From: Skeletonema tropicum
Taxonomy: Eukaryota; Bacillariophyta; Thalassiosirophyceae; Thalassiosirales; Thalassiosiraceae
Assembly: GCA_037178625.1 (NCBI GenBank)
Contig: CM074142.1
Coordinates: 1,302,001 to 1,366,000 of the forward strand
Direction of reading: 5' to 3'
Length of the DNA: 64,000 nt
Under the pieces are notes generated by a model, which saw nothing but the letters and a program-made list of their open reading frames with translations, ran no database searches and was not told the DNA's origin. Both the position numbers and the translations under genes were made by a program. Shown here piece after piece: positions 19,965-30,107 of this stretch (positions within the stretch are counted from its first letter, which is position 1; each line of letters opens with the position of its first letter).

Positions 19965-20348
19965 CAGGGTTGTATACCCACTCCGTACCCACCGAAAAAA
20001 TACCTGGGTATCAGGTATTTTTTGGGTATTGGGTGTAACTATTTCGTACGTACCTGCTCGATTTCTGTATGGGTGCTTACCTGATACGTACGTACCTAAG
20101 GGTAACTACCTTCTGGGTACTCCTAATCAGGTACAAAAGAGCTCAAGATACCCGTGAAATAGCGAAATTCACCCCTGAAATGGCCAAAATTCTTCAAAAA
20201 AGTACCCATTCAAGGACCTTACTCGTACCTAACGGGGTCACCTAGATAATGGGTACGTAACCAAGTAATACGTACCCAGTCGAAAATACGGATGGGTATT
20301 ACCCAATACGTAGGTACCTACGTATTTTTGGACTAGGTATACAACCTG
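19965..20348 (-). mobile_element. hAT-type MITE, copy 2 (384 bp)
   Basis: Inverted relative to copy 1. Ends are CAGGGTTGTATACC and GGTATACAACCTG, with flanking octamers GTCCAGAG (19957-19964) and GTCCAGGG (20349-20356), an 8-bp duplication with one mismatch. The interior aligns along its whole length with copy 1, with substitutions and small indels, so the copies are of moderate age. Non-coding. Confidence 0.85.
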
Positions 20349-20353
20349 GTCCA

Positions 20354-20645
20354 GGGATCATAAAGTCCTCAGGCTTCATAAATAATCAAAAGGAATCCTA
20401 ACTACTGTTATTATGCAATCGTATGAAGGGCAAAAAGTGTGTCAGGGTCGCACCCAAATACACCTCCAGTAGTCCACATGGCTGGTATTGCCAGCTCACA
20501 CGAACTCATTGCGAACATGCCATAGTCATAGTTAGTTCATAACCAGGGGGACGTGTTGCTCATCCTGGCCTGAATTAGACAGGGAGACGTCTCTATAACA
20601 AACATGCCCAACAATGTCGCAGGGTACCGTGACGTAGGGCAGGCA
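20354..20645 (-). repeat. Putative LTR (A), 292 bp
   Basis: Differs from the copy at 20999-21290 at only about two positions (AATAATC/AATAGTC and TACCGTG/TACAGTG), so the duplication is recent. Confidence 0.6.
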
Positions 20646-20665
20646 CCAAGGGAGGGTGGGTGGGA

Positions 20666-20998
20666 GAAAAAAACTCTCTCTTCGCTATATTCTCTACAGC
20701 TTCCAAAGAATCTGGCCAGGCAATCGCATATAAATTATGGAAGCAACTCACGTAAATCATCTAGTGATCATCGATAGCCCTACCGAACTTGGAGTTCGGG
20801 TCTCTCCAGTTCTCTCGATGATCAAGCCCAATCTCTCGGGGTTCGGTTCTCATCAAAAACCCTACTACCGGAGAAACCGCTTCTTCTTCGACGCAAACTG
20901 AGTTCCGATCAGAGTTGAAGTAGTCAGGACTCCCAATATTGACCATTTCTTGCAGGCCTCCTCTCATGGATCCCAACGCGAGGTGGCGACCACGCTCT
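20666..20998 (-). repeat. Putative internal block B, copy 1
   Basis: Nearly identical to 22609-22943. An 88-codon minus-strand frame beginning in the adjacent A' repeat runs through it (GLQEMVNIGSPDYFNSDRN); one base difference between copies changes the frame, so it is not called a gene. Confidence 0.6.
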
Positions 20999-21290
20999 GG
21001 GATCATAAAGTCCTCAGGCTTCATAAATAGTCAAAAGGAATCCTAACTACTGTTATTATGCAATCGTATGAAGGGCAAAAAGTGTGTCAGGGTCGCACCC
21101 AAATACACCTCCAGTAGTCCACATGGCTGGTATTGCCAGCTCACACGAACTCATTGCGAACATGCCATAGTCATAGTTAGTTCATAACCAGGGGGACGTG
21201 TTGCTCATCCTGGCCTGAATTAGACAGGGAGACGTCTCTATAACAAACATGCCCAACAATGTCGCAGGGTACAGTGACGTAGGGCAGGCA
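20999..21290 (-). repeat. Putative LTR (A'), 292 bp
   Basis: Near-identical direct copy of 20354-20645; it separates block B from the longer interior. Confidence 0.6.
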
Positions 21291-22608
21291 CCTCCACCCC
21301 TTCTTGCTCTGCACAATAGATAACGACAAGTCCTGATGATAACCTTTCCATCCTCCAGGCCAAGGGACTTAGGACTATCATCTTTCGAAAGCGTTTGATT
21401 GATAGATCGCGCAGATTTCATATGCTCACTTCGGTAGCCGTTGAGAATGATTTCAGCAATCTTCCTCTCAAGCTGAGCGTATCATCTGTCGCAATACTCA
21501 ACGATCTCCAGCAGCAAAGTAGCCTCGGTAAAAGACACATGGTGTCTCTCCCATTACCTACGGCTCCTCCCTAGTGATGGTCAGTACTGGGATGCTATCA
21601 ACCCCCATGTTGCCAAGACTAACCACAGATCACACTATTGCATCCATTGTCATACACTGTATCACATGCTTTGGAGGATAAGCACGCGGTGATAAACCAA
21701 CACCACATCAAAGAGAGGTATAGTGTTCGGCATCATGATACAGTGTGGCACAACCCCAGAACTCCCTTGCGTAGATTTATCCCCCATGCAGCGTTGGGCG
21801 TCGAACGCGCAGAGGAGGGAACGGGCTCTTGAGGTCGGCTTGGATTCAATCTTAATCAGTCATGGTGGTTTGACCAACCCCACTTCCTTCTCGACTTTCC
21901 ACGCGAGGAGTTCCGCAACCAGGGGGCGTAATGCTCATCCCGGCACGGAGTTTCACCTCAAATAGCTGGCTGTCGTCAAACCAACTATTTGTCAACACTA
22001 CCAATTCCACCGCGATAGAAACGATCTACTTCGTCCTACCCCTTCTGCATAAAGACATTGCTGTTATTGTCTGTATTCCCCCTTGCCTAAGTCTTTAATG
22101 CAGGTCCCAATTTACGATGTTTGAGAGATAGACCTTCTCAAACTGTTAACACATCATCGATCCGTGAATGATGAACGACCTGACTCTCCCCTCAGTATCT
22201 TCATCCTTCCCGCAACATGGTTCCATTCCTCCAGAGATGCATTATGATAGTCAGCAATCCCTGGGCAAGGTGTGTCCATTCCTTCCAACAAGTCTACATG
22301 AAAACCAGAGATGGCTCATCGTGTCGGTGGTTCGATGAGCGTAGATTACCATCTCTAAAGCGAGTCTCCGACACAGACATACTGAAATCGACCCAACTAT
22401 TTTCTAGCCGTAGGCACCTTGCATTCGAGGCGTAGATCCTGATGTGATAATGAATCTATGCGAGGGCGTCAAGTCCCTTCACTTGCCAAAACTGATGAAA
22501 TTCCAGCAGCCAGCGGAGTCTCCTGAGGACAATAATCCTGCCCGCCCCTCTTGATCACACGACCCCTGCCCACCCCTTCTTGCTCCGCACAAAGCGGAGA
22601 GTGGCACA
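21291..22608 (-). other. Interior of the longer retroelement-like unit
   Basis: About 1.3 kb with no ORF above 80 codons. Its two ends, next to A' and B', carry similar GCAAGAAGGGGTGG purine tracts (minus strand). An inverted pair lies near 22306-22369 (GAGATGG...). It is probably decayed or non-coding retroelement interior. Confidence 0.4.
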
Positions 22609-22943
22609 GAAAAAAACTCTCTCTTCGCTATATTCTCTACAGCTTCCAAAGAATCTGGCCAGGCAATCGCATATAAATTATGGAAGCAACTCACGTAAAT
22701 CATCTAGTGATCATCGATAGCCCTACCGAACTTGGAGTTCGGGTCTCTCCAGTTCTCTCGATGATCAAGCCCAATCTCTCGGGGTTCGGTTCTCATCAAA
22801 AACCCTACTACCGGAGAAACCGCTTCTTCTTCGACGCAAACTTGAGTTCCGATCAGAGTTGAAGTAGTCAGGACTCCCAATATTGACCATTTCTTGCAGG
22901 CCTCCTCTCATGGATCCCAACGCGAGGTGGCGACCACGCTCTG
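22609..22943 (-). repeat. Putative internal block B, copy 2
   Basis: Direct copy of 20666-20998. It ends exactly at the CTCTG that in copy 1 meets the LTR; here it meets repeat D instead, so the expected LTR has been lost or replaced. Confidence 0.6.
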
Positions 22944-23135
22944 AGGTTATAGATCCGTGATTTCTTTCCGCCAAACCATCAACGCGCCATTTATAATTTT
23001 TTTGCGACTCTCACTAAGGATCTCAAAACCGAGGCCTACAGCGTGGGCCGTCCTCTCCAAAATTAAAAACCCTCGCGCAAAAAAATATTTTGGGATAAAT
23101 TCGAATGATCTCTGTTCCGAGGACTACAGCGTGCC
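22944..23135 (+). repeat. Dispersed repeat D, copy 2
   Basis: Shares TTTCCGCCAAACCAT, CGAGGCCTACAGCGTGGG, CTCGCGCAAAAAAATATTTT and CGAGGACTACAGCGTG with the region 13939-14165, on the opposite strand. Non-coding. Confidence 0.55.
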
Positions 23136-23428
23136 CTATCCGAAGGGCCTTTCGTTGTAATTATTAATGTTCTGACCAAATAATCTTGTCATTATATATT
23201 AATAGAAGCGATTTAATATATCAAACTTGATTAGGGACTTGGATTAGCTGAGATATAGGCGACGGCGTCCACGCTGTCGGATGCCATGGTCATGATGGTT
23301 TTTTGATGTACGGTAGCTTGTGTAAGGGTACGGTAGATAACTTAAGGTAAAAAATAACGCACATAGGAGCTAGCATAAAATCGCGATTTACTAGAGCGCG
23401 GTGAATCAGCGTGTATGTGGCGCCAGTA
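23136..23428. other. Non-coding stretch with a repeat-arm fragment
   Basis: About 290 bp. TAAAATCGCGATTTACTAG near 23375 matches the left arm of the fold-back at 12670, so a fragment of that family is present. Otherwise nothing was recognised. Confidence 0.45.
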
Positions 23429-23522
23429 GCCAGTAGACTCACCGTCGCACTTTTTAAAGATTTGCCGAGCACTAGATAAATTCGCATAACGCTACTAAAC
23501 ATCTCAATCATTCCAACCTCCG

Positions 23523-24934
23523 ATGTCAACCAAAACTCAACCGACCGATCAATCTAAGGATTGTAACGAACTCTCCATCCAAAACGGTAGGGAAACCACC
23601 CCTATTGCAGAGTCGGGGGTGGTCAACTCACGAGCACTGAGGCTCCAAAGAAGACGTCCCGAACTGGTCGAGTGTTGAAGCCGTCGGCGAAGCAACGAGC
23701 TGCGAATGAGTCAGCCGCATCACGAGTAACGAAAGCCTGGCTGATAAGACTGCACGTTGTGACTTTAGTTCTAATGGCTCGATCAATGAGGTATTCCCTT
23801 GCCATAAAGGAAAGGGGACGCATGATATCCCTCCCGAGGGGCTTTCTTTGAGGAGAACTTCTACAGGTAAGGCGAGAGCAGTCCGAGAATGGCACCTGCT
23901 CACAGACCGGCAGCAATTGTCCACAATTAATCATATTTTGGAGTCTTAGCAGCGCGAGGAACAAGCTGCAGCGAGGGCTCTCTAGCAGAGATTGACATGT
24001 CAGACGGTAGCGAGGGAGGAGGCAGAGGAAAGAGAAAGCGAACAAGTACGGAGAAAGGCAGCAACAGATATCGACGGAAGTTGTCCCTCCTCCAAAGAAG
24101 AAGAAGAAGAAGCGAGCGCCCAAGGAAAAGACGCAGGCACAGAAAGATGAGTCTGCTAAATTGAAGAGGGCTCGTGACGACCGTCGTAATGCCGTTAGGA
24201 GGGAGAATGCGGCCAAGGAGAGAAAGAGTCGTTTACAAGAAGATGTAAGTACCATAGTTGTTGTTCGGTCATTACCCATTCTATTCTCCGTCACCATGTC
24301 ACCCTAACGCTGCTCTGCTATCTATTAGAACATCACTGGGTCTCTTGTTTAGCCCGAAGCTGCCGCTGATGCTTCGGCGTCTGCCAAGGCTCTATCATCT
24401 GACAAGAACAAAAGGCGCAAAGTGGATACTAAGCCTGCTATTGTTCGCCAATTGATTGACAAGACAGCCTGTAAGTTAGAAGAATCGGCGTTCAAGAGTC
24501 TTATGAAGTTTTCTGAGTGCAACACTCTTACTCCTGCAGCTGTTGCTGAGGCTGGTGCGGATGCAAAGAATTCACAAGTTGTTATCAGTCTAAACACTGT
24601 TGCGTACCAACGAATCGGTAGACTTTGTGGACAAACCAAGAATAATACTATGAATGCTGATGATGCGCCATCGCCCGACATTAAAGTTGGGATTATTGGA
24701 TTAAAGAGTGAGTGGGATGATTTACACCGTATAATGTTCCATGCTGGTGCCGTTGAAAGTCTTCGTAGTCTCTTTGAGCAGCATCAGGAGCCAGTTCGAC
24801 CCAGTACAAAAGCAGCGTTAAAGAGACTGACAAGTAATATGCGGCGGAGAAGAAGTCTAGAGGGTGAGAGTACCGAAAGTTCTTACCAATCTTGGTTCAG
24901 CTGCTACAACTCAGACTCGGCCTTTACGTCCTAG
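23523..24934 (+). pseudogene. Decayed basic/charged gene inside the 2.5-kb TIR element
   Basis: Starts plausibly at 23523 (MSTKTQPTDQSKDC) but shifts frame near 23625, where STEAPKKTSRTGRVLKPSA continues in another frame, and again before a Lys-rich block (PPPKKKKKKRAPKEK, then RRNAVRRENAAKERKSRL). An intact GT-AG intron, 24245-24352, then joins this in frame to PEAAADASASAKAL and a final 190-codon exon (24353-24934: KPAIVRQLIDKTACKLEE, VGIIGLKSEWDDLHRIMFH). The family is not recognised; the C-terminal part is helical. Basic N-terminus and helical C-terminus could fit a DNA-binding element protein. Several frame breaks make it a pseudogene. Confidence 0.5.
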
Positions 24935-25063
24935 GAACTAATTCACTATTATATAGATTGCTATCATGAGTATGTGTCTCCCTTTTCGCGTAGATGCTTG
25001 CCTAGAGAGAAGAACTCCGACTCCATAAGCTTCTTTCTGGATGCATGCGTCACACGATTAGAT

Positions 25064-25760
25064 TCATTCTGCCTCGTCAAAATTCCATCCTGCTTTGAAC
25101 TCTTTTTGACGCCATTTGATGAGGAACTCAATGATAATATCTTTCTTTGTGTTCAAGTCCATCTCGTGCGCTGGAATTTTCACCTTCTTCGTCCTCAATT
25201 TATCTCGCTTGGTCATGCGATCTATCTCTTTCAGAAGCAAAGCTTTTTTCACTCTCTTGGCTTTAGATCTTGTGCGCTTGTTGTATGCAAGTTTCGTATC
25301 CAATTCCACTGCTGCCTTTAGCTCTTTCATCGCAGTCTTTACCTTCGCAAGTCCTTTCTCAGATCTTTTAACAGCATTGTAATTGTCGATGTAGTACGTG
25401 ATAAAGTATTCTTCCAGCCTCTCATCCCATGATTGAAGACAGAGTCATCGCTGGAAGATTGACTCCTCCGGGCAGACTGCCTCTTCATCTTCATTGGACG
25501 ACAACATCATAATGATGCTCGCACGGAGTAATAATGACATGATCATCGGTATTTGCGATTGCCTTGTTACAGCAGGCGCACTCCAAGCCATCATTGGGAG
25601 CAGCAACTTGTTCAGATTCATTTAGAGGGGGTACACTACTTCTCTCCTCCGCTGCAGCCGACCTAGCACGAAGACGTGCCTCACGATCAGTCAATTCCTG
25701 ATCATTGCGAGACCTCTTACTTCGAGAGCCTCTACCGCCCGAATTACGCCCTCCCCTCAT
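25064..25760 (-). pseudogene. Decayed zinc-finger/helical gene inside the 2.5-kb TIR element
   Basis: On the minus strand from 25760, a Gly/Arg/Ser-rich N-terminus (MRGGRNSGGRGSRSKRSRND) leads to a Cys/His cluster (CACCNKAI, ITPCEHHY) reminiscent of the first half of a RING-type finger. The frame then stops (near 25492). A shifted frame continues (SSNEDEEAVCPEE), meets an in-frame TGA, and resumes as SWDERLEEYFITYYIDNYN followed by a Lys-rich helical stretch ending KAGWNFDEAE at 25064. At least two disabling lesions are present. No function assigned. Confidence 0.45.
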
Positions 25761-25941
25761 GGTTGATATGGTATATTGCCCTACCGTTTTGGATGGAGAA
25801 TAGATTCCTACCGCTACTTTTCTCCGTAGGGGTTCCGATGGATGATTTCCAGAGGTCTAAAGTCAAGCTTGTTTCTAGCTTTAAGCGATTTTTATTAGCG
25901 TTCATCAAATATTCGAAAAGTGCGACGGTGAGTCTACTGGC

Positions 25942-26729
25942 GTTTTAAACGCCAGCTGTCGCATGAAGTTTAAATTCGTAATCATTTCTCCTTTACAAGT
26001 TTCTGAGTCCCACAAGGAGTTCACAATGAGAAAGTGTTGCCAGGGGCGTATCTTGTAGTGGTGGTGTGGCGGTAGTGGGAGAAATCCGCTGCGCGGATTT
26101 GTGAGTATTCGGTGAATAATGAGATTCTTGATGCTGATCCGATAATACTGAATGAGGCTAGGCTACGGTGATGCTGCGGTGAAGAATCCTACTATTTGCA
26201 CAGATAAGTTATACATGACATCAACTGCAGAATGGAATGAAGAATGATAGAGAGATGATAACAAAGAATCAAGTAGCGGCTACACTTATTGTGACATCAT
26301 ATCAATGCCTAATGAATGAATGGCATCTCGGCTTGTTGTGGTTTTGTGAAGGCCTCAGATCAAGCTGTCTCCAGCGTGTCGCTAGTCGTCGTATGATATG
26401 CGCTTGTATACATAGTCATCTAAGATTCATCTTTACATGCGATGGGTTCTATTATTGGTATTGAAACGAGCGCAGGTGCTATCAAATAATCGCAGCTTCG
26501 TTCACTGTAGGTCGAAGTCTCAATAACAGCACACCATACTCATCAACAGGTCTCGGCTGCACTGGAGATGTGGCAGGTTAATTACGTGAATGCCCAAAAG
26601 CAAAAGGTTGAAGCAATGTTATCTCCACCGCACATAATTCCACGCAATTCGAAACCGCGTGGAATCACTGGAGATGTAGCTGAATACTTGAGTGAGTACC
26701 TGCCCTACATCACTGCTGAAACGATGAGA
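25942..26729. repeat. Non-coding region with a duplicated gene fragment
   Basis: GTGAGTATTCGGTGAATAATGA at 26100-26121, with GGCGGTAGTGGGAG just before, matches part of the large gene at 35151 (35830-35885). The next ~340 bp (to about 26460) align with 34230-34640, sharing GGAATGAAGAATGATAGAGAGA and TTCATCTTTACATGCGATGG. A further match (CTGAGTCCCACAAG) links 26005 to 34868. This is a decayed segmental duplication with deletions; no gene called. Confidence 0.55.
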
Positions 26730-27866
26730 CTATAGTAGCTTCAGCATAAAAGCAGTTAGTCGTGCAAGGGCTTCAGTTAATTCTTCGATAGACACTTCCC
26801 TCTCCTCTTTACCCACTTCCCTCTCCTCTTTAGTCAAAAAATTGGTCATTTCTTCTTTGCCTGTCATCATAGCCCAACGGAGCGGCGTGTTTTCATCACG
26901 ATCCTTGGCATTGACGTCTGCTCCCTTTTCAATGAGAAGCTTGGCCACATCAACTTGTCCCCACCAGCAAGCATAATGAAGTGGCGTAGCCCCACCATTA
27001 TCATTATTCATTTCTTCTTTGCCTTTAACCGTATCTCCATCACTATCCTTGGGATTGACGTCTGCTCCCTTTTCGATGAGAAGCTTGGCCAAATCAACTT
27101 GTCCATGACCGCAAGCATAATGAAGCGGCGTTTTCCCTTTACTATCCATAGCATTGACGTCTGCTCCAAAATCAATTGATAGCTTGGCCGCATCAACCTG
27201 TCCCCAACCGCAAGCCCAATGAAGCGGCGTAACCCCATCATTATCCATGGCATTGACGTCTGCTCCATAATCAATTGATAGCTTGATCGTATCAACGTGT
27301 CCACGACCGCAAGCCCAATGGAGTGGCGTAACCTCATAATTATCCTTGGCATTGACGTCTGCCCCGGTATCAATTAAACGCTTGACCTGATCGGACCAAC
27401 CATTAGCGCAAGCATAATGAAGCGGCGTCCTATTGTCATGATGATACGGTTCACTATCGAGATCTCTCCCGTTCAAAAAAACATGCAAAGACTGGTCTCC
27501 AGATCCATGATTGTCTGGATTGTCGAGTCTTACTTGAATTGTATGGCCATTTGTTAATTGGATATCTGCCTCATCGGAAGTAGGATTCCCATACCACTCT
27601 CTGAGGGGATCGGAGTTCAAATCAACATCTGAATTTGCACTAACCCAGACTTGAGTCTTTTCAATGTCATGAATAACATATTCATATAGAACAGCGATAC
27701 TTCCTCCTGGATCTCCATTTTCTAATACTCTTCCTGATTGATCTCCACCCAACACCCAATGTCCGAACAGGATCGATTCGCCCCCATTCTCCTGCCATGA
27801 TTTCGGACTGTTCCGGAACTGTTTGTCTATGTTAAGATAAGAGTAGACTATTGAAGGTGCTTCCAT
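26730..27866 (-). CDS. Ankyrin-repeat protein (378 aa)
   Basis: Residues 1-140 form an N-terminal region with no recognised domain, rich in Trp and Asp (KSWQENGGESILFGHWVLGG; IQVRLDNPDNHGSGDQSLHV) and possibly beta-structured. Residues ~143-345 are about six ankyrin repeats (RTPLHYACANGWSDQVKRLI, VTPLHWACGRGHVDTIKL, TPLHYACGHGQVDLAKLLIE), one of them split by a short acidic insert. A charged helix (KEEREVGKEEREVSIEEL) ends the protein. Ankyrin arrays mediate protein binding, and no catalytic domain accompanies them. Neighbouring repeats are nearly identical in places, suggesting recent internal duplication. Single exon, next to mobile elements. Confidence 0.75.
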   Translation of the reverse strand: MEAPSIVYSYLNIDKQFRNSPKSWQENGGESILFGHWVLGGDQSGRVLENGDPGGSIAVLYEYVIHDIEKTQVWVSANSDVDLNSDPLREWYGNPTSDEADIQLTNGHTIQVRLDNPDNHGSGDQSLHVFLNGRDLDSEPYHHDNRTPLHYACANGWSDQVKRLIDTGADVNAKDNYEVTPLHWACGRGHVDTIKLSIDYGADVNAMDNDGVTPLHWACGWGQVDAAKLSIDFGADVNAMDSKGKTPLHYACGHGQVDLAKLLIEKGADVNPKDSDGDTVKGKEEMNNDNGGATPLHYACWWGQVDVAKLLIEKGADVNAKDRDENTPLRWAMMTGKEEMTNFLTKEEREVGKEEREVSIEELTEALARLTAFMLKLL

Positions 27867-30107
27867 AATGTCTCTAGAGATATTCCGTATAGCTTGTTTA
27901 CACAGTTTTAACGGTAAGTGGTGTTAGCTTCATCGATGTAATTGAAGTTATCTTATTTGAGTGAAGTATTTATGTGTTGCTTTCAGCTTGAACGAGTTGG
28001 TTGAAAGAGCTCCACAAGTACAATCGAGAACCCGAAGACTGATGCTGAAGGATGGGATTGAGCAGAAAAGGAGACAGAAATTGCAAGAAATGAGAGGTAT
28101 CTCGCTAAGTGTACCTGGCTATCCGGTTTTGTCGTCTTTTTCCTCTTTTTACGTCCAACTTGCATCCGAATTCGTTCATTTTCGGGCATTATGCGATATT
28201 GACGCAATCGGTGCAGTCGATTTCTAAGAATAGAACGAAATTAGTGATGGGCTGTGGAATGTGAATGTGTATTAGAATAATTCCAAAGAGCGATATGATG
28301 TCTGAATCAGCTACTATGAATGCAGGTTTAGTCTCTTGGTTGTATTCATTGGCGTGTGAAGACAATTTATTTCATATTTTCATTTATTTATTTATCAATT
28401 TATTTCAACCTATCAATATTTTTTGGTGAGGGCCTGATCGAGCTCTCTCTTGGAATTCATGATAAATTGACACAGCTAAACAGTTTGGACATCATCAAGA
28501 GATGAGGCCTTTGGGGACCTTTGGTGAAAGACAGTGTGACTCTTTCTGATAGATAGATAGATTATTGTGACTTGCTGATGGTCTAATGTGACTTGTGTCA
28601 CTATGTGAGATTTACGAAAGGCCTCGTTTGGCGATCCGACGCAAGAACGCGGTATTCAAAGCTGTCACATCTAGGGACACTCAGGGACACTCGCGCGCCG
28701 TTCCCTCACTGTCCCTTACGCAGGTGACTGCCACCTATATACCTTAGCATTGGGCAAGTATAACCTTGTGTCCAACACTGTCATCTTCGTCTTAGATAGG
28801 TCTTGATTGCAGATTAAAGTCGCAGAGAAGGAATTCATTCGTTTTTCAAGTATTAATGAAAAGGTAGGGGGGTTGGATTAAGATTCAGACGTAGAAAGTA
28901 GTAGCTATCGATCTACTAATTGATAGTGATAGTTATCCAGTACGTTAGTAGACACTTGGCATAGCAGAGCCTCATCAATGGAGCTACGGTTTCGGTGGCG
29001 ATCACCTTCTTCAGAGATTGCTATGTTGGGCGTGTCATTGATGCGATCCACAATTCTTTCGCAGGAACGACAGCGGTGTCACGTGAACATCCCCTGTTCA
29101 CAATTGAGTATTTCTAAACAATCAGGGCCTGATAAGATTGTCACGCAGGCCTGTCTCCAGATGGAGCATGATCAGCTGCTTTTACCTCCTATAATATCCT
29201 AACTAATAAAATTTGATTATAAGCACAACTCGATGCTCATATTGGCAGCTTGAGATAAGATATCTACTTGTTATACTGTTAACGTTTGATACGAAATTAC
29301 CCTTCAATATCACCTACGAGGCTGTAGCATCGCTTCCAGCTGCACAATCCGTCTGAGCATCGCTAATATACTTCATGGCTATCGCAACCAAGTATAATCT
29401 GCTGGACCAAAACGCAAAATGGACCTCATCAGTCCACCTAAAAGGCTAAAATATCTTCTCTACGCGCGCAATTCGCGCGCAATTCACACGAGAATAGGGC
29501 ACTAGAGAGATGCTCAATTGTAAGCGTGAGATACGATACTTATGATGGTTGAATGTACGTAGTGCTGGCTCTACTATGGTTATAACCTACTTTAATTGGT
29601 CGCTAGAGACGGTTGTTACTCGTATTTAAAGTGCTAAACTATATGTATAGCTTAGTGCTCTTTGCAATTGGGACCCCGGTAGGTGCCTCGCTCGGGACGG
29701 GACCAATCCCAATGCCAAAAAGAGAAGGCTAAGTGTTAGGAAATAGGGGGCTAGACTACCCGATATCGAGGGGATTTCCCCCCAGATTCCCCCTGGCGAG
29801 AGGGGGGAGGATAGTTAGCGAAACTTCCGTGATTTTCGTCTAAAGCTAGCCAATGTTGGCTAATATGGACCATTTTACCCCCATTTAGACGATTTTGCCC
29901 TCAATATCGGGGGGCTTCCCCCTCACCCCCCTATTTTCAAAGGCCTCAATGAGAAGGGTAAGGGTCTTGTGAATCAACGAACCATGCTGTGCATGCTCGC
30001 TTCGCCCTTTGCCATCACGACAATACATCATATTATCACGTATCATACCTTATTATAAATCATAATCGATATCTAGCCAAACGTAGTGTAAGTAATTACT
30101 CTCAGCC
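27867..30107. other. Long intergenic region
   Basis: About 2.2 kb between divergent genes. No convincing gene was found; short frames at 27961-28227 and 28978-29202 lack coding features. A GATAGATAGATA tract lies near 28550. A degenerate fold-back at about 29739-29945 has arms AAATAGGGGG... and ...CCCCCCTATTTT, with an inner GTCTAAA/TTTAGAC pair. Confidence 0.45.

Larger units (their letters stand above)
20354..22943 (-). mobile_element. LTR/TRIM-like retroelement tandem (degenerate)
   Basis: Two 292-bp direct repeats (20354-20645 and 20999-21290) and two ~335-bp direct repeats (20666-20998 and 22609-22943) alternate. On the minus strand the order is B'-interior-A'-B-A. Read on that strand, A begins TGCCTGCCC after a purine-rich AAGAAGGGGTGG tract and ends TTTATGATCCCA, next to CAGAGCGTGG which could be a primer site. 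That fits A as an LTR, A'-B-A as a TRIM-like unit and B'-interior as a larger relative sharing the LTR. No intact gag or pol was recognised. The outer LTR next to B' is missing. Confidence 0.5.
23429..25941. mobile_element. 2.5-kb TIR element with convergent decayed genes
   Basis: GCCAGTAGACTCACCGTCGC (23429-23448, homology continuing through ACTTTT) is repeated inverted ending at 25941. A second matching block, CTCCATCCAAAACGGTAGGG at 23573-23592, pairs with its inverse near 25780-25799, so the arms are about 165 bp with a diverged middle. Between them lie a frame-broken plus-strand gene and a frame-broken minus-strand gene, arranged convergently. No target duplication was found and no transposase was recognised. 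Confidence 0.6.

Noticed and set aside
23623..24297. 224-codon minus-strand frame
   Set aside because: Antisense of the Lys-rich plus-strand pseudogene (Phe runs mirror Lys codons) and it ignores the splice signals on the plus strand.
27961..28227. 88-codon plus frame with a helical stretch (RRLMLKDGIEQKRRQKLQEM)
   Set aside because: Short, overlapped by an opposite frame, no start context or splice partner found; possibly an exon fragment but not supportable.
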